Shown here one piece after another: positions 11,491-23,790 of a stretch of DNA of 64,000 nt; the first letter of the stretch is position 1, and every line of letters starts with the position of its first letter. Origin of the DNA: Pyrrhosoma nymphula (Eukaryota > Arthropoda > Insecta > Odonata > Coenagrionidae); contig OY754327.1 of assembly GCA_963573305.1 (NCBI GenBank), positions 185,884,386 to 185,948,385 on the forward strand, read 5' to 3'. A model generated the notes under the pieces. That model was not told the origin of the DNA, ran no database searches, and saw nothing but the letters and a program-made list of their open reading frames with translations. The translations under genes were made by a program, and so were the position numbers.

Positions 11491-11660
11491 ACCTGGTGTT
11501 GCAACTGGCTGACACACCTGATCGGCAATTGGGAGATACGGGTTCGAATCCCAGTCAAGTCAAATTCGTTTTTCATGGCGAATTTCACCCTCATTGGTGG
11601 ACATCTATAGCTGTACATTAATTGATTCGTGCTTTCACTAGATAGCAAGTTCAATAAACA
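11491..11660 (+). mobile_element. tRNA-derived SINE
   Basis: An A-box-like TGGTGTTGCAACTGG at 11494-11508 and a perfect B-box GGTTCGAATCC at 11541-11551 are 47 bases apart, the spacing of a tRNA gene. The B-box lies in GGGTTCGAATCCC, but the outer T-stem pairs are lost. About 110 bp of AT-rich body follow to roughly 11660. A functional tRNA is unlikely because the acceptor and T stems do not close. No target duplication was found, so the 3' edge is approximate. Confidence 0.55.
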
Positions 11661-12494
11661 ACTGGTTCCAATTTTTTTTCACATTTCACGCAACCTAAAT
11701 TTCTCCTTCTGCTGAAGTTTCCACGAGTGTAGCGAATGCTCAAAGATTAAGTAAAAATATCAACCACGAACGATAAATTAAGGATTAATCTCTCAATAAA
11801 GGATACAACGATAACACTAATGGAGTCTTAAAAGAGTACCATTTTAAGTTTAATAAACACGTTGAATATCCCATCAGACGATAATTAAACGCTGATATCG
11901 GTCGAGGGTCAGAGATGAGGGGATGAGGAAAGGAAACAGCCAATGGAGTGAGGACGGAGGGGGTCGGGCAACTACTCCCCCTCCCCCCAATCCCTCTTTC
12001 CCTCCACTCCCCCCGCCTCGAAGCGAAAGCAATTATAAGCCAAAGTCCAAAGGAAAGGAGAATGGGAATGAATGAGAGTGGCGAATGAAAATACTTCCGT
12101 CGATTCCCTCACTAAACATTCCGAATGAGCGCCCCCGGTCAAATGCCGAGAAAAGCGCGAATGACGCACACTGGAATCTCGTCAACGTACCAATCCCCAA
12201 ATCCTGAATTATAGTATCCTGTAGAATCCTGAAAGATAGTAGGTACATCTCTACCAACACCATTGCTAACCTCACTGCATGAACTCATCCGGCAGGCCCC
12301 AAGATCGACTAAGAATGGGAGACTGAGACAAATCCTTCAAATTGAAGAAAGTGCAGACGCATTAAATGAACGAAAGTCGACTTGCCAAGCGCAGTAAAAG
12401 TTGCATCTCACAACCAATCCTTAGCGAACGGAGAGAGTGCACTTCGATGAGCAAACGCCTTCGGTGGAAACCCTCTTGCCTCCTCCAAATGAAC
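11661..12494. other. Non-coding stretch with one C-rich segment
   Basis: AT-rich apart from a pyrimidine-rich run at about 11970-12020. No supported gene. The region just upstream of 12495 is open in one plus frame, but only its 3' part resembles a LINE. Confidence 0.5.
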
Positions 12495-12905
12495 TACTGT
12501 TTCACCCTCAGAACTACTGTTTCCGTCAGAAGAACTCGGGCAGACCCAAACCTTCTCCACGTACCCCAAACCCGTACCAACCAATACCTAAATTCCTTCC
12601 CGATTATACCATCCAAGTTTTGGAATTCATTACCCCCATCAATAAAATGCTCCTCCACTCCGGAATCTTTTAAGAGGAAATTGTGCGAATATTTAAAACA
12701 GTACCAATGTTGTTTTGAAATGTATGAATCTTTGTGTTGATTAATTTGATTTTTGTTAGTAACTTTGATTTCAATTGCTCTTGTGTTTATGCTATGCAAA
12801 TTTCATAATTATTGTATTTTGAGCAGAATTTTTTCTGTACTTATATTTTTTTTTTTTTTGCTCTTACGGGTTTCCCAGAGCATCAATAAACCATTCATTC
12901 ATTCA
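12495..12905 (+). mobile_element. LINE 3' end (CR1/Jockey-like), copy 1
   Basis: From 12501 the frame reads FTLRTTVSVRRTRADPNLL, followed by a stretch with NSFPIIPSKFWNSLPPSIK and then ESFKRKLCEYL, ending at the stop near 12740. The F-W-N-x-L-P-x-x-I and S-F-K-x-x-L words are the hallmark of the extreme C-terminus of CR1/Jockey-type reverse-transcriptase proteins. About 165 bp of 3' UTR follow, ending in repeated ATTC units (about 12892-12904). The copy is 5'-truncated: no catalytic residues are present. A closely similar copy lies inverted at 39276-39845. Confidence 0.75.
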
Positions 12906-13020
12906 ATGAACTCCTCTAACGTCGTCTCGAGCGATGCAAATCGGAACGCGATTGTACTTTCACCGACAATCAGAGAATCCGAATTGACCTCACGCGCACG
13001 GCCACGCGATATCTGAGGGG
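12906..13020. other. Short spacer
   Basis: Transition from the LINE tail to GC-rich DNA; nothing recognised. Confidence 0.5.
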
Positions 13021-14320
13021 GTGGCGTCACGAATGCCCCCCATCACTCCCCCATCGCTATCAACACTCCCGCTTCTCATCTTCCACGCACGCGCGCACGC
13101 CAGGGGGATGCGGAGATACCCCCCCTTTTGCCAGGGGGAGAGCGTAACCTCCATCTCGAGAGCGAGGGCCACGCCATGCGCCACCCCAGGCGGTCGCCGC
13201 CGCCGCCGGGGGTGGCGCCTCTGGGGGGAGGGGGTGGCGCCTCTCTGAACCACCGCCCCCTCGGCCACACACGCCGAACAACCCCTCCCGTTGCAGGGTT
13301 ATGCCGCACGCGGGGCGGCGCCCGTGTCGCAATGTCGCGGGCCAAGCGAGGAACGCCCCTGGATTGCAAGAGGGGGGGCTGCTGCTCGCTTAGGCCCGAG
13401 TGCCAAACGCACTCTCCACTCATTGCTTTAGAAAAACCTCTTCAAACCTCAAGTGCTTGGGCGCCACAAATCTCCGTGGCAATCGGCGGAAAAAAATGCC
13501 TCCATTGCGTGAAAATCGACCGGGCAAAATGATCCACTCGGCAATTTTGTCATTACAACAAAATCAGAATCCAAATGAAGGATGGTGAATTCCATTTGTT
13601 CTTATTGTCTCTTCAAATTCCTCAATGTTTTTAATGGATTCTACGGTAAGAAGGTGATGCGTTGAATAGCTAGCGGGAGTGCTGGTTTTCTTCATTCAGC
13701 AATGTTCCCAACGCGAGCGCGGTTCCGAGTGCCGCCCCGCACCCAGCCAGAGGGAGCAGCAGCACCGCATTAAGGAGATCGCCGGCCCCCTCCCGTCGAC
13801 CCCCGGGTGGCCCTAATCTGCGAGGGCACATTTTATGGCGACACCAGAGGTTTTGGATATTTACGGTCACTGACGCGACTCCCCCTCCCCTCCCTCATCG
13901 CGTTTCTTTTTACTTCCGAGGGGGGGGCGGGGGTGAGTGGGGGGGGGGGGCGGAGGGGGGGCGTAGCGACACGCAAACCACTGCTCATGCGCGGCCGACG
14001 CGAGATGAAAGTGACCCCCCCCCCCACCCACCCACCACCATGCGAAGGGAAGGCCACGCGGAATTATGGCTACGTACCCACAGTTTTACGAGCGACGACG
14101 GCAGAGAGCAGCACTGGTAGTACCGCCATTCTCAGTCTCGAGCGTGTCGAGCAAGTGCTCGTCCGTCATCCTTTCGGATATATATATAGTGGGCGCCCTT
14201 CCCCCCTCCCACCACCACCCCCCTCCCACCCCACCCCCCCCCGTCCCCCCACACCATAACCACAACCCCGATTCCTCCTCAAAAGTGAGAGGAAGTGGAG
14301 ACTGACAGTCAAGTCGCCGA
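13021..14320. promoter_or_regulatory. GC-rich, CpG-containing island
   Basis: Dense CG dinucleotides and runs of C or G; the G runs cluster at 13920-13965 and the C runs at 14015-14040 and 14200-14250. GGGGGTGGCGCCTCT occurs twice, near 13208 and 13228. GCCAGGGGGA occurs at 13099 and 13130. An AT tract (TATATATATA, about 14178) interrupts the island. Open frames of 75-150 codons overlap in opposite frames and are low-complexity. Possible regulatory island; no exon supported. Confidence 0.35.
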
Positions 14321-16410
14321 AACAAGGAAATCACCGAAGAACACCGAGAATCTTCATCATAGGATATTCATGGAATAAACTCGGCTGGTATACTTAGGCT
14401 TGTGCGATGAGTCGATTAATCGAAGTCATCGACGATGATTTTAGTCATCGCGGTGCCTTGGTTTCTCTCTCTGCTTCGGCTGAGGGCTGAGTTCAGATAT
14501 AAAGATGAAGTGTGGGTGGGAATGAAATTCTCCGTGTCATCATTAAACCTGCCTCATTGGAACTATTCAAACAATCTTACCCTAGTGTGGAACCTCCGAG
14601 TCACTTGCGTCTCCCAACATTGTCTTTCCATCAGTAACGTTATACCCAAGGGTTTCACCCAGAGCACTCTAGCGGTCAGGCGCTAACTATCATCGCAACA
14701 GCGCGACAGGTATACTCTTTAATTGAATATCTGGCAGATTTAAGTGGGAAATTAGTCATTTATTTCTCAGGGGAAACTTAAAAAGGTAATTGTATAATCC
14801 TGAAAAATTCTGGAACCAGACTGCAGCGCAATAATGCCGTCCAGTCCTTCTCTTGGCGTTTTCGCAGTGTACTTTCTCGGCTATCTTATTTGTTTACTTA
14901 CGGTTGCGATGGCGATGTCTCGTGTGGTCCCAGGCGTATTTTAAATGGACGCTGATAAACGTCTAACAACAAAAGGAATAATTACAGCATTTTTTCACAA
15001 AAAATAAAAGATTTTTGGCAAAAACATATAATATTTATCTTTTTCACGCATACTTATTTTTCCATTTGCGCCTGAAACAATTGGCGCTAGTAGTAATCCA
15101 TACGAGATATCGCAATTCCGTCAGACCCTTGGTTATACCTTTGTTTACTCGCAGTTGTATTTACGAAGAGTGTGGCTATCCATTACAGTATTTTTTGTAT
15201 CGCGGGTTAAGTATTTTCACGGAGGGTCCAAAACGCTCGCGGAGTACAGGAGAACATATCTCTTTTACAAAATCATTCGTGTACCTTCCTACTTTTGAAT
15301 TCATGAATCCTCGTCCCTAACATGCAGCGCCGCTGGTTTTCTTATTTTCCCCACATTAGGCCTGAAGTTGTGCAGATTCCCAAATATATGACTTCGCCTT
15401 TCACGTATATTTGAATTCTGCCCACATTTTTTATATGGCGTTGGTGTGCCTTATTTTGTAATGACCGTAATAGCGTGCATTTACTTAGATCCAGCTCGAT
15501 CCCCCTAATCAATGCTCCAGGATTTAGCGTTTTTAAGGTCCAATGAGAGAAATAATAAGTCCCCATTTGTGGTAATTACACGTTAGATGATCATGCCGTC
15601 AATAAGCAATTTAGTTTTGCAACTTACTCCAGAGTTAACATTATCAATACAAATTAAGAATAAGAGAATGACAATTTTCCTTGAATCCTCCTGATTTTAG
15701 TTTGAATATTATTTTTTTGTGAGGAACATTGTCGAATGCTTCCTTGTAATCCATGAATTAAGTGTTAAGTCACACTCCCATAAAATTATTTTAATTTATG
15801 ATATCGTGAATAAGAGAGCAATGATTAATAAATAAATAATCTTGATCGGATATATCTAGATTAATATTTTGGAAACCTAACATATTATCAGGGAAAAAAT
15901 ACCTTGAATAGAAATAATCAATTGGTTAATTAACTAATTTATGACGTCAAAATTGGTAATATTGAGAACATGATATAATGAGCGAGTTTAATCTTTTTCC
16001 CAAAATCCATTCCTGGATTTAAGGGAATATATTTAATTAAAGAAGGTGCCCGTTGAATTACAACGGGAAGAATATTATCATTTAAATTGATTGTAATAAA
16101 CCATTCATATCTTATTTAGTGCAAAGAATCATTTAGTTAACAGATAAACATGGAATTTCGACTTAAAAAATAAGTATGGTCGTTATGGGGATGATGACTC
16201 AAAAACGCTAAAATATTGCGAAAAATCGTTACGCTTTTGCAAAAATTTCGAAATTTCGATCGGAATACAAAATTTCATTTAAGGAATAAGAATCGTAAAT
16301 TCATTTTCTTTCTATTGGTACCTTAATCAATAACAGAAAACCACTATTTCTAATTTAATTGTGCGAATAAAAAAATGTCTGCAGCCTAATGAAGATTCAG
16401 CTTCACGTGT
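14321..16410. other. AT-rich non-coding stretch
   Basis: From 15600 to 16330 it is very AT-rich with short homopolymers. No protein, RNA or transposon signature was recognised. Confidence 0.55.
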
Positions 16411-16624
16411 ATAGGTGTAGCAAAAATTGGTGACACTCGCTTGTACAGCGAATGACTTCAGGGAGAGGATAGCATACAAGAGAAGAAGAATGGAGATGTT
16501 TAGGTTATCTCTAAATATCCCCACCAGAGCCCTGCGGTACCTCTGCCCACTCTTTAACGATTAATTCGCCCTATGGAACTTCAAACTCTCTGCTGTGGAG
16601 TGCCATCAAGTTTCGCTATACATA
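16411..16624. mobile_element. MITE, family A copy 1
   Basis: The left end (16411-16437) GGTGTAGCAAAAATTGG then TGACACTC is inverted at the right end (about 16595-16622) as GAGTGCCATCAAGTTTCGC then TATA. The same ends, and part of the interior (a TCAGGGAGAGGATAGCA-like block), recur at 56049-56205, so this is a dispersed family. There is no coding content. The outermost TATA on each side may include a TA target duplication. Confidence 0.55.
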
Positions 16625-17034
16625 TATGTCTTATGTGAAAGTTGCTGACATAAATTTATATACACATCAGTGATTATTATATTAGATGATATAAAATTTG
16701 AAGAACCATGCATTATTATTATACATTAGATATTTCAAACAATTAAATACATTGTCAATATTTGTAGTCCGTAAGTAGAATGAACATAATATTCCTAAAT
16801 CGAGGAAGCAGTTCACAGTGCTTACTGTATAAGCTACGTAGGTACCTAGGAGAGCTTACTTTCAAGGACGAATAATATTTACATGTTTATGAGGAAAGAT
16901 ACCCGCCATCTTCGACTGACATTTGACAGCAGCAATGTGCATAGCTGAGAAATTATCGGCAAGGATTAAGCGCAGCAAGAACACAGGAAAAATTCCATTT
17001 ATTTTCCAAAGGAATACCCCTCTCCACGCCAGAG
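16625..17034. other. AT-rich spacer
   Basis: Nothing recognised. Confidence 0.5.
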
Positions 17035-17392
17035 GTCTCATCATTACAGTGCCTCTCCTCACCCCTCCCAATCTTAAGGATCTCCCTCCCATCATATATC
17101 TCCCCTAGACCCCTCCCCGACCTCTCCCCCGACCCGCCTTTCGATCATCCCCACCACAACAGCTTATCATCTCTCGACGCCCTCCCCCTCCCTCCCCCGA
17201 CCTCCTCAAACAACCCCCACTCTTGATCCCATCTCTCCAAATCAAACTCCTCTATCCCCTGCCCTCCCCCCCAACCACCCTCCCCAATCACCCACGGGTC
17301 CACCTCTTCAACCTCCACCCCCATGTTCACCCCTTCCTCACCTAACCCCCCAGTCTTCTAACCAACCAACCACACAAACACACACTCCTCCG
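17035..17392. repeat. C-rich, almost G-free low-complexity tract
   Basis: Over about 350 bp the plus strand is mostly C, T and A with very few G, including many CCCC runs. It ends where the TTAA-flanked element begins. The minus-strand frame here (61 codons) is Gly/Glu-rich from composition alone. Confidence 0.6.
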
Positions 17393-18201
17393 TTAAGGTG
17401 GCTGGTCTAAAAAACCAAAGTGAACTGATTTTCTTAAAAATTTCCAAATACGTTCCTTTTTGAATATTCCATGGAATAATGAAGAAAAAATGGGGGATCA
17501 TCGACATACTTTTTGCGATATTTTAGATTCTTTTAACATGGTGCCATATGGCGCTCACCACTCCAGTAGGATAAATTACGCACTTTCTCCATTCCTACAG
17601 AACAGAATTTAACCAAAAACTTATATAATGTAGCTCTAATAAATTAAAACCTATTCTGAAAAAATCATTTAATACTATCGAATGAAATTTTTCGTAAATA
17701 CGATTAAAAATATGTTTGCGAGAATTTCAAATGTCGCGCGCGGCTACGTGGTGTAAAGTTGGCAACGTGGCACACGAGAGTACGGGACATGCCTGGGAAG
17801 AAACAACTGCCTACAGCGTGTTGCAGAATGGACGCTGTTGCCGGATTAAAAAAGAAAGATTAAGTAATTTATAGAAACGTATTTGAATACTAGTTCGCAT
17901 TCGAGTGACAATACTTCTTCATTAAAATACTTAATTTGAATTCTATGGCCACGGGTGTGAACTGTTTTCGGAAAATTAATTTCGCAAGAATGACTTAAGA
18001 AATGAATCAAGTCTGCATCTAAGCAAATTTTTATGGCAATGTGTAAATTTAAAGGACAATATTTCAGAATGTACCTAAGACAAAAGTCATTCCTACTGAA
18101 TATAGTATATCTACGACCTATTATTTAAATTTTAAACGAGCATTAAAATTTAAGTAACTAAATTTCTCAATGACTAACGATTACCCGACCAGCCACCTTA
18201 A
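17393..18201. mobile_element. Non-autonomous DNA transposon flanked by TTAA
   Basis: TTAAGGTGGCTGGTC at 17393-17407 is the exact reverse complement of GACCAGCCACCTTAA at 18187-18201. If TTAA is the target duplication, the element is 17397-18197 (801 bp) with GGTGGCTGGTC ends. TTAA is the piggyBac target, but piggyBac ends normally start CCY; a TTA duplication with an AGG end (PIF/Harbinger-like) is also possible. The interior is AT-rich except for a CG-rich patch at 17735-17790. It has no open frame of note, so it cannot encode a transposase. Confidence 0.7.
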
Positions 18202-19780
18202 ATAATCAGCTCACATCGCTAGAAATAGTGCCGACAAATCAAGGGGAATCATCATTAATTTTTTATGTATATATTGATTGATATTAATTTTTTTCATCGG
18301 AAATATAGTATAGTTTTTCACTTTTACTTTTCATTTGTGGTGCACATGCAAGTAGATATACGAATGTGCGCTTGAGAGCTATCGTGAAATTACCATCTCA
18401 TTCATGGAGGATGGCATTCCGCGTGGTCTTGCTTCCCCTACTCCCAAGGTCACTCCCCCCTCCCTCCCTCGCCTCAAGCCCAAGCCACAGATTCGGAGGA
18501 AAAGGAAAAGCATTGGAGGAAACATGCTGGCCGAATCAGTCCAAGACTGAAATAGCCATTGTGATTACGATGACAAAGTTTGACCTTAGATGGAATGACA
18601 AATAATAAGTGCACTTTAACACTTGTAATATACCACTATGAAAAAGTGTGAAATTAAACCAATATTTGTGTTTTTCTCAAACATAAGGTATAAAATGGGA
18701 AACAGCTGGATATAAGTCAATGAATTAAGCATCCATATAACGATAAAATAATTTCTACTACACGGGGACAGTTTAAGTATTTAATTTTTTTAAAAAGCTC
18801 CCAATTTTAGCCTTATATAGGTACTAATCCACTGTTTGGTGCTGTACCGAATCGTTCTCAAGACAGGCGTCAGTTAACGCATCGTCACCAATTACGCATC
18901 ATTCACCCTGCCCACACTAACGAACTCTAAGCCGTAATTAATTCCCCTAAGCTTCTGAACGGGTACTTTGAAAATCTCCCCATGGTATGAGAGTACCTAC
19001 TGTAATATTCTATCAATTCAGCCCCGCGTTGGGAACCACTTATGTAATATTCTCCAATGGGTGATTTATTGTTGCCCCGCATTGGAGGCTAATTTATGTA
19101 ATGAAAACTATCTCTTTTTCAGTTTTAATCCCACACTTCGAGTATTTAGTTTTTGGTTTAGTCGGTCGAGCATGAGACGTAACTATACACATAAGCAAAT
19201 TACACACAGTTATATTATGGTACATTTAATATTACCTCGCCCTCCACTTATCTTCCGTCTTCTAAGCTCATTTTAAAGGCCATAGCACTCCTGCAATATA
19301 CATTTATAATGCACTCACTTTTCACAATATCCAATTTTCACTTTATAGACAAAGAAACATAAAATACGTACATACATTAAGCAACGAAGTTGGCACACAG
19401 GTACATTACATACCACGGCCATACGAGTACGCGTTCCTCTTTGGTCAATCCTTCTTCCCTAGTAGTAGTAGTGGGTCTCCGTCACTATCTCTCACTCCCA
19501 CAAGCTTTGTTTTCAAACTTCTCCGCGGAACCCGTCTTGGCCGCCTCGTCCGTTATTTCATCTCCCTCTCCCACTCTCTCTAGCCATCTTGTCTAGAACT
19601 CCCTCGTTACTCTCTATTGTCGTATTATTGCCTCGCCTGTCCTTTTTGGTGATGTATTATCCCACACCTAATCATTGTCTAATTGCCACGAGTTCGTGCT
19701 AAACATGCCCAATATGGCGTTCCTTTCCGTCTCCTTCGACTTTCAATAATTATAGCCCAAGCTGTTACGTTACAGTACAT
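18202..19780. other. AT-rich non-coding stretch
   Basis: Short frames without recognisable domains. No inverted ends or pol III boxes. Confidence 0.5.
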
Positions 19781-19787
19781 CCATTCA

Positions 19788-19824
19788 TATAAAAGAGTGG
19801 GCGCGAATGAAAGGGGGTCACATA
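19788..19824 (+). promoter_or_regulatory. Possible TATA/initiator core promoter
   Basis: TATAAAAG at 19788-19795 is followed by TCACAT with its A at 19820, 32 bases downstream. Both the motif quality and the spacing fit an arthropod pol II core promoter. No coding frame follows, so it is only a candidate. Confidence 0.25.
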
Positions 19825-19829
19825 CACCT

Positions 19830-20340
19830 TTAGAGGCACAATAAAAAAAAGAGAATATTTATATCACCACAGCAATATATTGGAATGTGCTCCAGGCAAC
19901 TGCTAAGAGCAAGCATTGCACGAGTAACTTCAATAAAAATTAGAACACCCCAAAGTGCGAATAATTATTTTTTATACTGTTGATGGAATTTGTACAATGC
20001 AGATGAACGAATATTTTTTACGCCTTGAGAACGGAGCAAGAAGATCCATTAGATGCGGACACAATGAGTCCGGGTTCGAATGTCGACCGGGTTACATCCT
20101 GCCTAAACTTGAGGCTCGGAGCCCCGAGGTCAGGCCCCCGAGGGCAACTCTGGCGATAGCGATCCCTCGTGGAAACATCTCGAGAGGGCAGCACGGTGTG
20201 GCACGAGCGTGCGGTAGCACCCTCTGCACGCGGGTCCCGTTCACCAGTTGAAAAGTGTCGGCGCCCGGTCGCCCGCTCCGTCCTGCAAAAGGGTTTTATA
20301 CCCTCAACGGACAGCCGAAGGGGCGGGGGGGACACACTTG
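19830..20340. other. Mixed non-coding stretch
   Basis: AT-rich to 20030, then GC-moderate. GGTTCGAATGTCG near 20075 resembles a B-box but lacks an A-box partner. No gene supported. Confidence 0.45.
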
Positions 20341-21260
20341 AATCACTCTAGGAGTGGACGGATGGATTAAAAGGGAGGAATCTTCTTCTCCTTTGACCGA
20401 ATGGCCAATTAATTCCACTCAAGGGAAACCAATTAGGAGGCGAAAGGGGGGGAAAGGGGGGGAAAGGGGGGAAAAGGGGCGGGGGGAGGGATAAAGGCAA
20501 CGGATCGCCACTCCGCCTCCGCCTGAGACAAGACGGGGGGGGGGGTTCTTTTCCACTTCTCGCTGGAGTGGATTTGGGGGGGGGGGGGAGAGTGGGAGTG
20601 AACTTCATTCGACACAAGAGAGAGGGGGGCCGGCGGTGCGCCCCGCACTCCTCACGGAGAAAAGAGGGCCGCACTGGTGGATGGGGAGAGCACAGTCGGT
20701 AGGAGGAACACCGGCTAAGGAATTCCAGCCCCCGGGGGGGGAGGGGGAGGGGGGCGGAGGCAAGAGTAGAGGAGGGAGTCTTGCAGACGCACGCACACGG
20801 CACAGACGTCTCGGGGGCCGAGCCAAGGAATTCTAATTACGGCCCTGTGTACACACACTCGCACGCCCCTGCAGACGTTGTACATATATCTCGCCCACCT
20901 CTCTCAAGCCGTCCCAAAAGATGGCGCTGGAATATCCTAGCAGCAGCAGAAGCCAACCCCCTTTCCCCTCCCCCACCTCCCCATCCCCACCACACCCCCA
21001 CGGCCGCTCCTTCGGAAAACCAGCCCCTTATCCTCCTCCTCCTTAACCCCCCCCCCCCCCTGCCCCCCTATATAAATAAGGAGCCCGTCGTCTCAAAACA
21101 CTCGCTCGAGTGGGGAATGCCCCCGGGGCCCACCGACCTCCCGTTGCCCCCTCCCGTTGCCCCCGCGTGGGAAAGAGAGGGGCGGTCGGCTGCTCTCCGC
21201 CATGGCGTGCGTACTCACGGGGGGAGCACGAAATCAGGACGCTCGCATCAGCAATTGACG
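20341..21260. promoter_or_regulatory. GC-rich island with G-run array and TATA-like motif
   Basis: The first part (20440-20780) is G-rich on the plus strand. The second (20940-21180) is C-rich, with a run of 14 C at 21047-21060. TATAAATA follows at 21071-21078. Overlapping open frames (up to 173 codons) are Pro- and Gly-rich artefacts. It may be a promoter island; the abrupt G-to-C skew switch is notable. Confidence 0.35.
20442..20488 (+). repeat. Tandem GAAAGGGGGG array, G-quadruplex candidate
   Basis: About four near-identical 10-bp units of AAA plus six or seven G follow one another, then a further G run. The G tracts satisfy the usual four-tract quadruplex pattern on the plus strand. Confidence 0.7.
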
Positions 21261-22590
21261 CGAACGAATGTAACCGTCGCTATCAGTTTCACACGGAATT
21301 AAACGCGGCTTAAACGAATGGTGGGAATGTGCGATTTTCTAGAGGTGAATCCTCAAGGAACCACTTTTCGACTCACGGCGTGAATAATCATTCAACAAGC
21401 GTAATTTTTGTCAAAAATAACTAATTCAAGATGTAACGTAAAATGATCTGCCAAAGGTTTTCCTGGAATAAATTGAGAGTGACTATTCTTACGATGACCG
21501 AGGAGATCGAATCGAGAGAGATGCAGGAGGGTGCGATGAACTTTGACCTCTGAGAACGAACGAACGAGGGCGCCCACCAACCGGGCATCTCGCAATTCGG
21601 TCTTGCATTGATTGCTCACTGATGACGCGTGCAGGCAAGCATTGAGCGGCGGCCACCCGGTCGAGTGCTCGTTGGTAACCCGCTAGCCTAGATATCGACT
21701 CATATTGACACCCTGTACTCACTGTAGCACGCGTTCCCGGTAGCCTTTCCATAACGATCAACACGATTATGCATGCATGTCTCATAGATGTACTTTCGAA
21801 GCTCGAATAAAGGAGGTCCCGTCATCGTATACGACGACTTCAAACTTTTAGCAACGAAATAAACACTCGTTCGTTTTTACAGTACGACTTCTGGAGAGAT
21901 GTACACTAAAAACCCCCTCACCCCCCCCCCCCCATTCCCCCTCGCTTCATTGGGCGTGCTTCTAATGGGAGGCTTGAGCGCAATTTCTCACTTCTATTCC
22001 GGAGAGCAAGGTCCTCCACTACATTCCGATGTGCAATTAAGAGAAGGGCGAATGGTCCTCGGACGACGTTTATGGCTACGTTGCCCACTATCTTCAGAAT
22101 TATACATTGTGGAAGAAAATCAAGGGGTTTCCGTGCTAGGAGAGTAACAAGTCGAAGGATAGGGAGCCGATGGACGACTGCAAACGCCGCCCCCTGAATA
22201 AGACCATCCCCCCCCGATGGGTGTGCCTCCGATGTAGTAGACATGCATGCAATACCGCTGACGCCAAATCGATGGCGTGAGAGTACTTAAAATATTTAGA
22301 GGAAAAAGGATGGTGAAATGTGGTAAATTTATTTACTAGATGAATAATTTTCAACATAAAGGAAAGAGGTGCTTCCATTTGCTTAGATCAAAGACCCGAC
22401 CGGACATAGGTCGCCCGGTGGCTGGTTCTTTGATCCGGGAGATGAACAAGGCAACGAGACACATAATCATTACTCGTTCCAATCAACTATGTTTACCTTC
22501 GAAACTCAAGCACGAGCATTAGCTTAATTACTGCAAACCGCGTGACGTGGATAAACAGACACGGTTTCTTTCAATGTCGTGCTCATCTGT
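21261..22590. other. Mixed non-coding stretch
   Basis: Open frames of 60-108 codons lack recognisable domains. A small imperfect hairpin (GATCAAAGA at 22386 with its complement at 22427) and a run of C at about 21920 are the only structures. Confidence 0.45.
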
Positions 22591-23790
22591 TGGAGGGCGA
22601 GGGGGAGGGAGGGAAAGAGGAGGAATTGGACAATGAGAGGTCGAGGCGTTCTTCGCCGAACGGCACTCGTCCGAGGCGAGAATCAAGCGGTGGGGAAAGG
22701 GTTTACGATTCCGACGACCCTGGCCTTCTAGGGTTCCAGTCACTCGCGAGTGACGCGCCTCCAACAGACACTTCTTCGCTTCACAATGGCACGTCGGAAT
22801 CTCTTATTTGACATTTCTCGTTTTGACAGTGGACCTGGAAGTTCAGAGGAATGGTTTTCATAAATTCAGACATCCTTCAGAACAAGCGAGCGTAATTAAT
22901 AAAACAATGCACTTTAGATGGCGTCTACATTCTCAGCACACCCTCGATTCGTAGCATCTATTCTGGCTCCACCGCGTGCGAAAGTGTATTCGAAGCTCCA
23001 ACACGCGAGTGAACGCAGAGATTGGGTGTGTAGTGGTGGGTGGGTGTGTGAGGGGTGCACCCGAGGGGGAGGTGGTGGAGGGGAGAAAGGGGGGGAGCGG
23101 GTGGAAAAGACGACGAAGGCGGTTCAGTGTCGTTCGCAAAACGGCAAGAAGGGGTGTGGTGTGGCATCGGGGGGAGGGGGGAGGGGGGTGGGGAAGGGGG
23201 GGGTTTAGGAGGGTTGGGGGGGGAGTGCGGTAAGAGGGGGGTGGGAACCATCCCCTATAAAAAACCCCAAGAAAAGCACCTCCTCATCTCACGACTCGCG
23301 TCTCGAAAAAGCGACCACGCCCCTCCCCACTCCGACCCCTTTCTCACGGGATGTTCCTGGGGAAGGGGAGGGGAGGCGCGCACCCTTCCTTCCCCCCACT
23401 CCCCCGAAATGAAGCGCTCGGTCCCCCTCCCCCTGCCCTCTGATTTATTTACTCTCATCAAGCTCAATTTCAAAGAGGCTTGTAACGGGAGTTCCTCTAA
23501 TTGCAATTAAATTACCCGCAAAGGTTTCTGCCGTCACACTCACTCCCTCCCCCCCCTCCCACCTCCTTCGAAGAACCCTCTCCCCTCCCCTTGGACCACT
23601 CCTCCTCCCTACCCCCTCTCTCCTCCCCCCTGCCCCTCCCAATTGGCACCACACCACAAGGCAACCACCGCACGGACGACGCCACAAGACGAGAGAACAC
23701 CTCCACCCCCCTTTCACCACCTCCTCCTCCGCCCCCACCCCACTCCCCCCAATTGGCAAAAGACGCTCGAGGTGCTTCCGAGTTCAGCCG
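22591..23790. promoter_or_regulatory. GC-rich island with opposite G and C halves
   Basis: From about 23030 to 23245 the plus strand is G-rich; from 23310 to 23750 it is C-rich. TATAAAAA lies between them at 23256. Overlapping frames up to 151 codons are low-complexity. The opposed halves could pair weakly as single strands. A regulatory role is inference only. Confidence 0.35.

Noticed and set aside
20070..20090. B-box-like GGTTCGAATGTC
   Set aside because: The final bases differ from the B-box consensus and no A-box lies 30-60 bases upstream.
22386..22435. Hairpin with 9-bp arms near GATCAAAGA
   Set aside because: Short, imperfect beyond nine pairs and without a T run or repeat copies. 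Likely chance.
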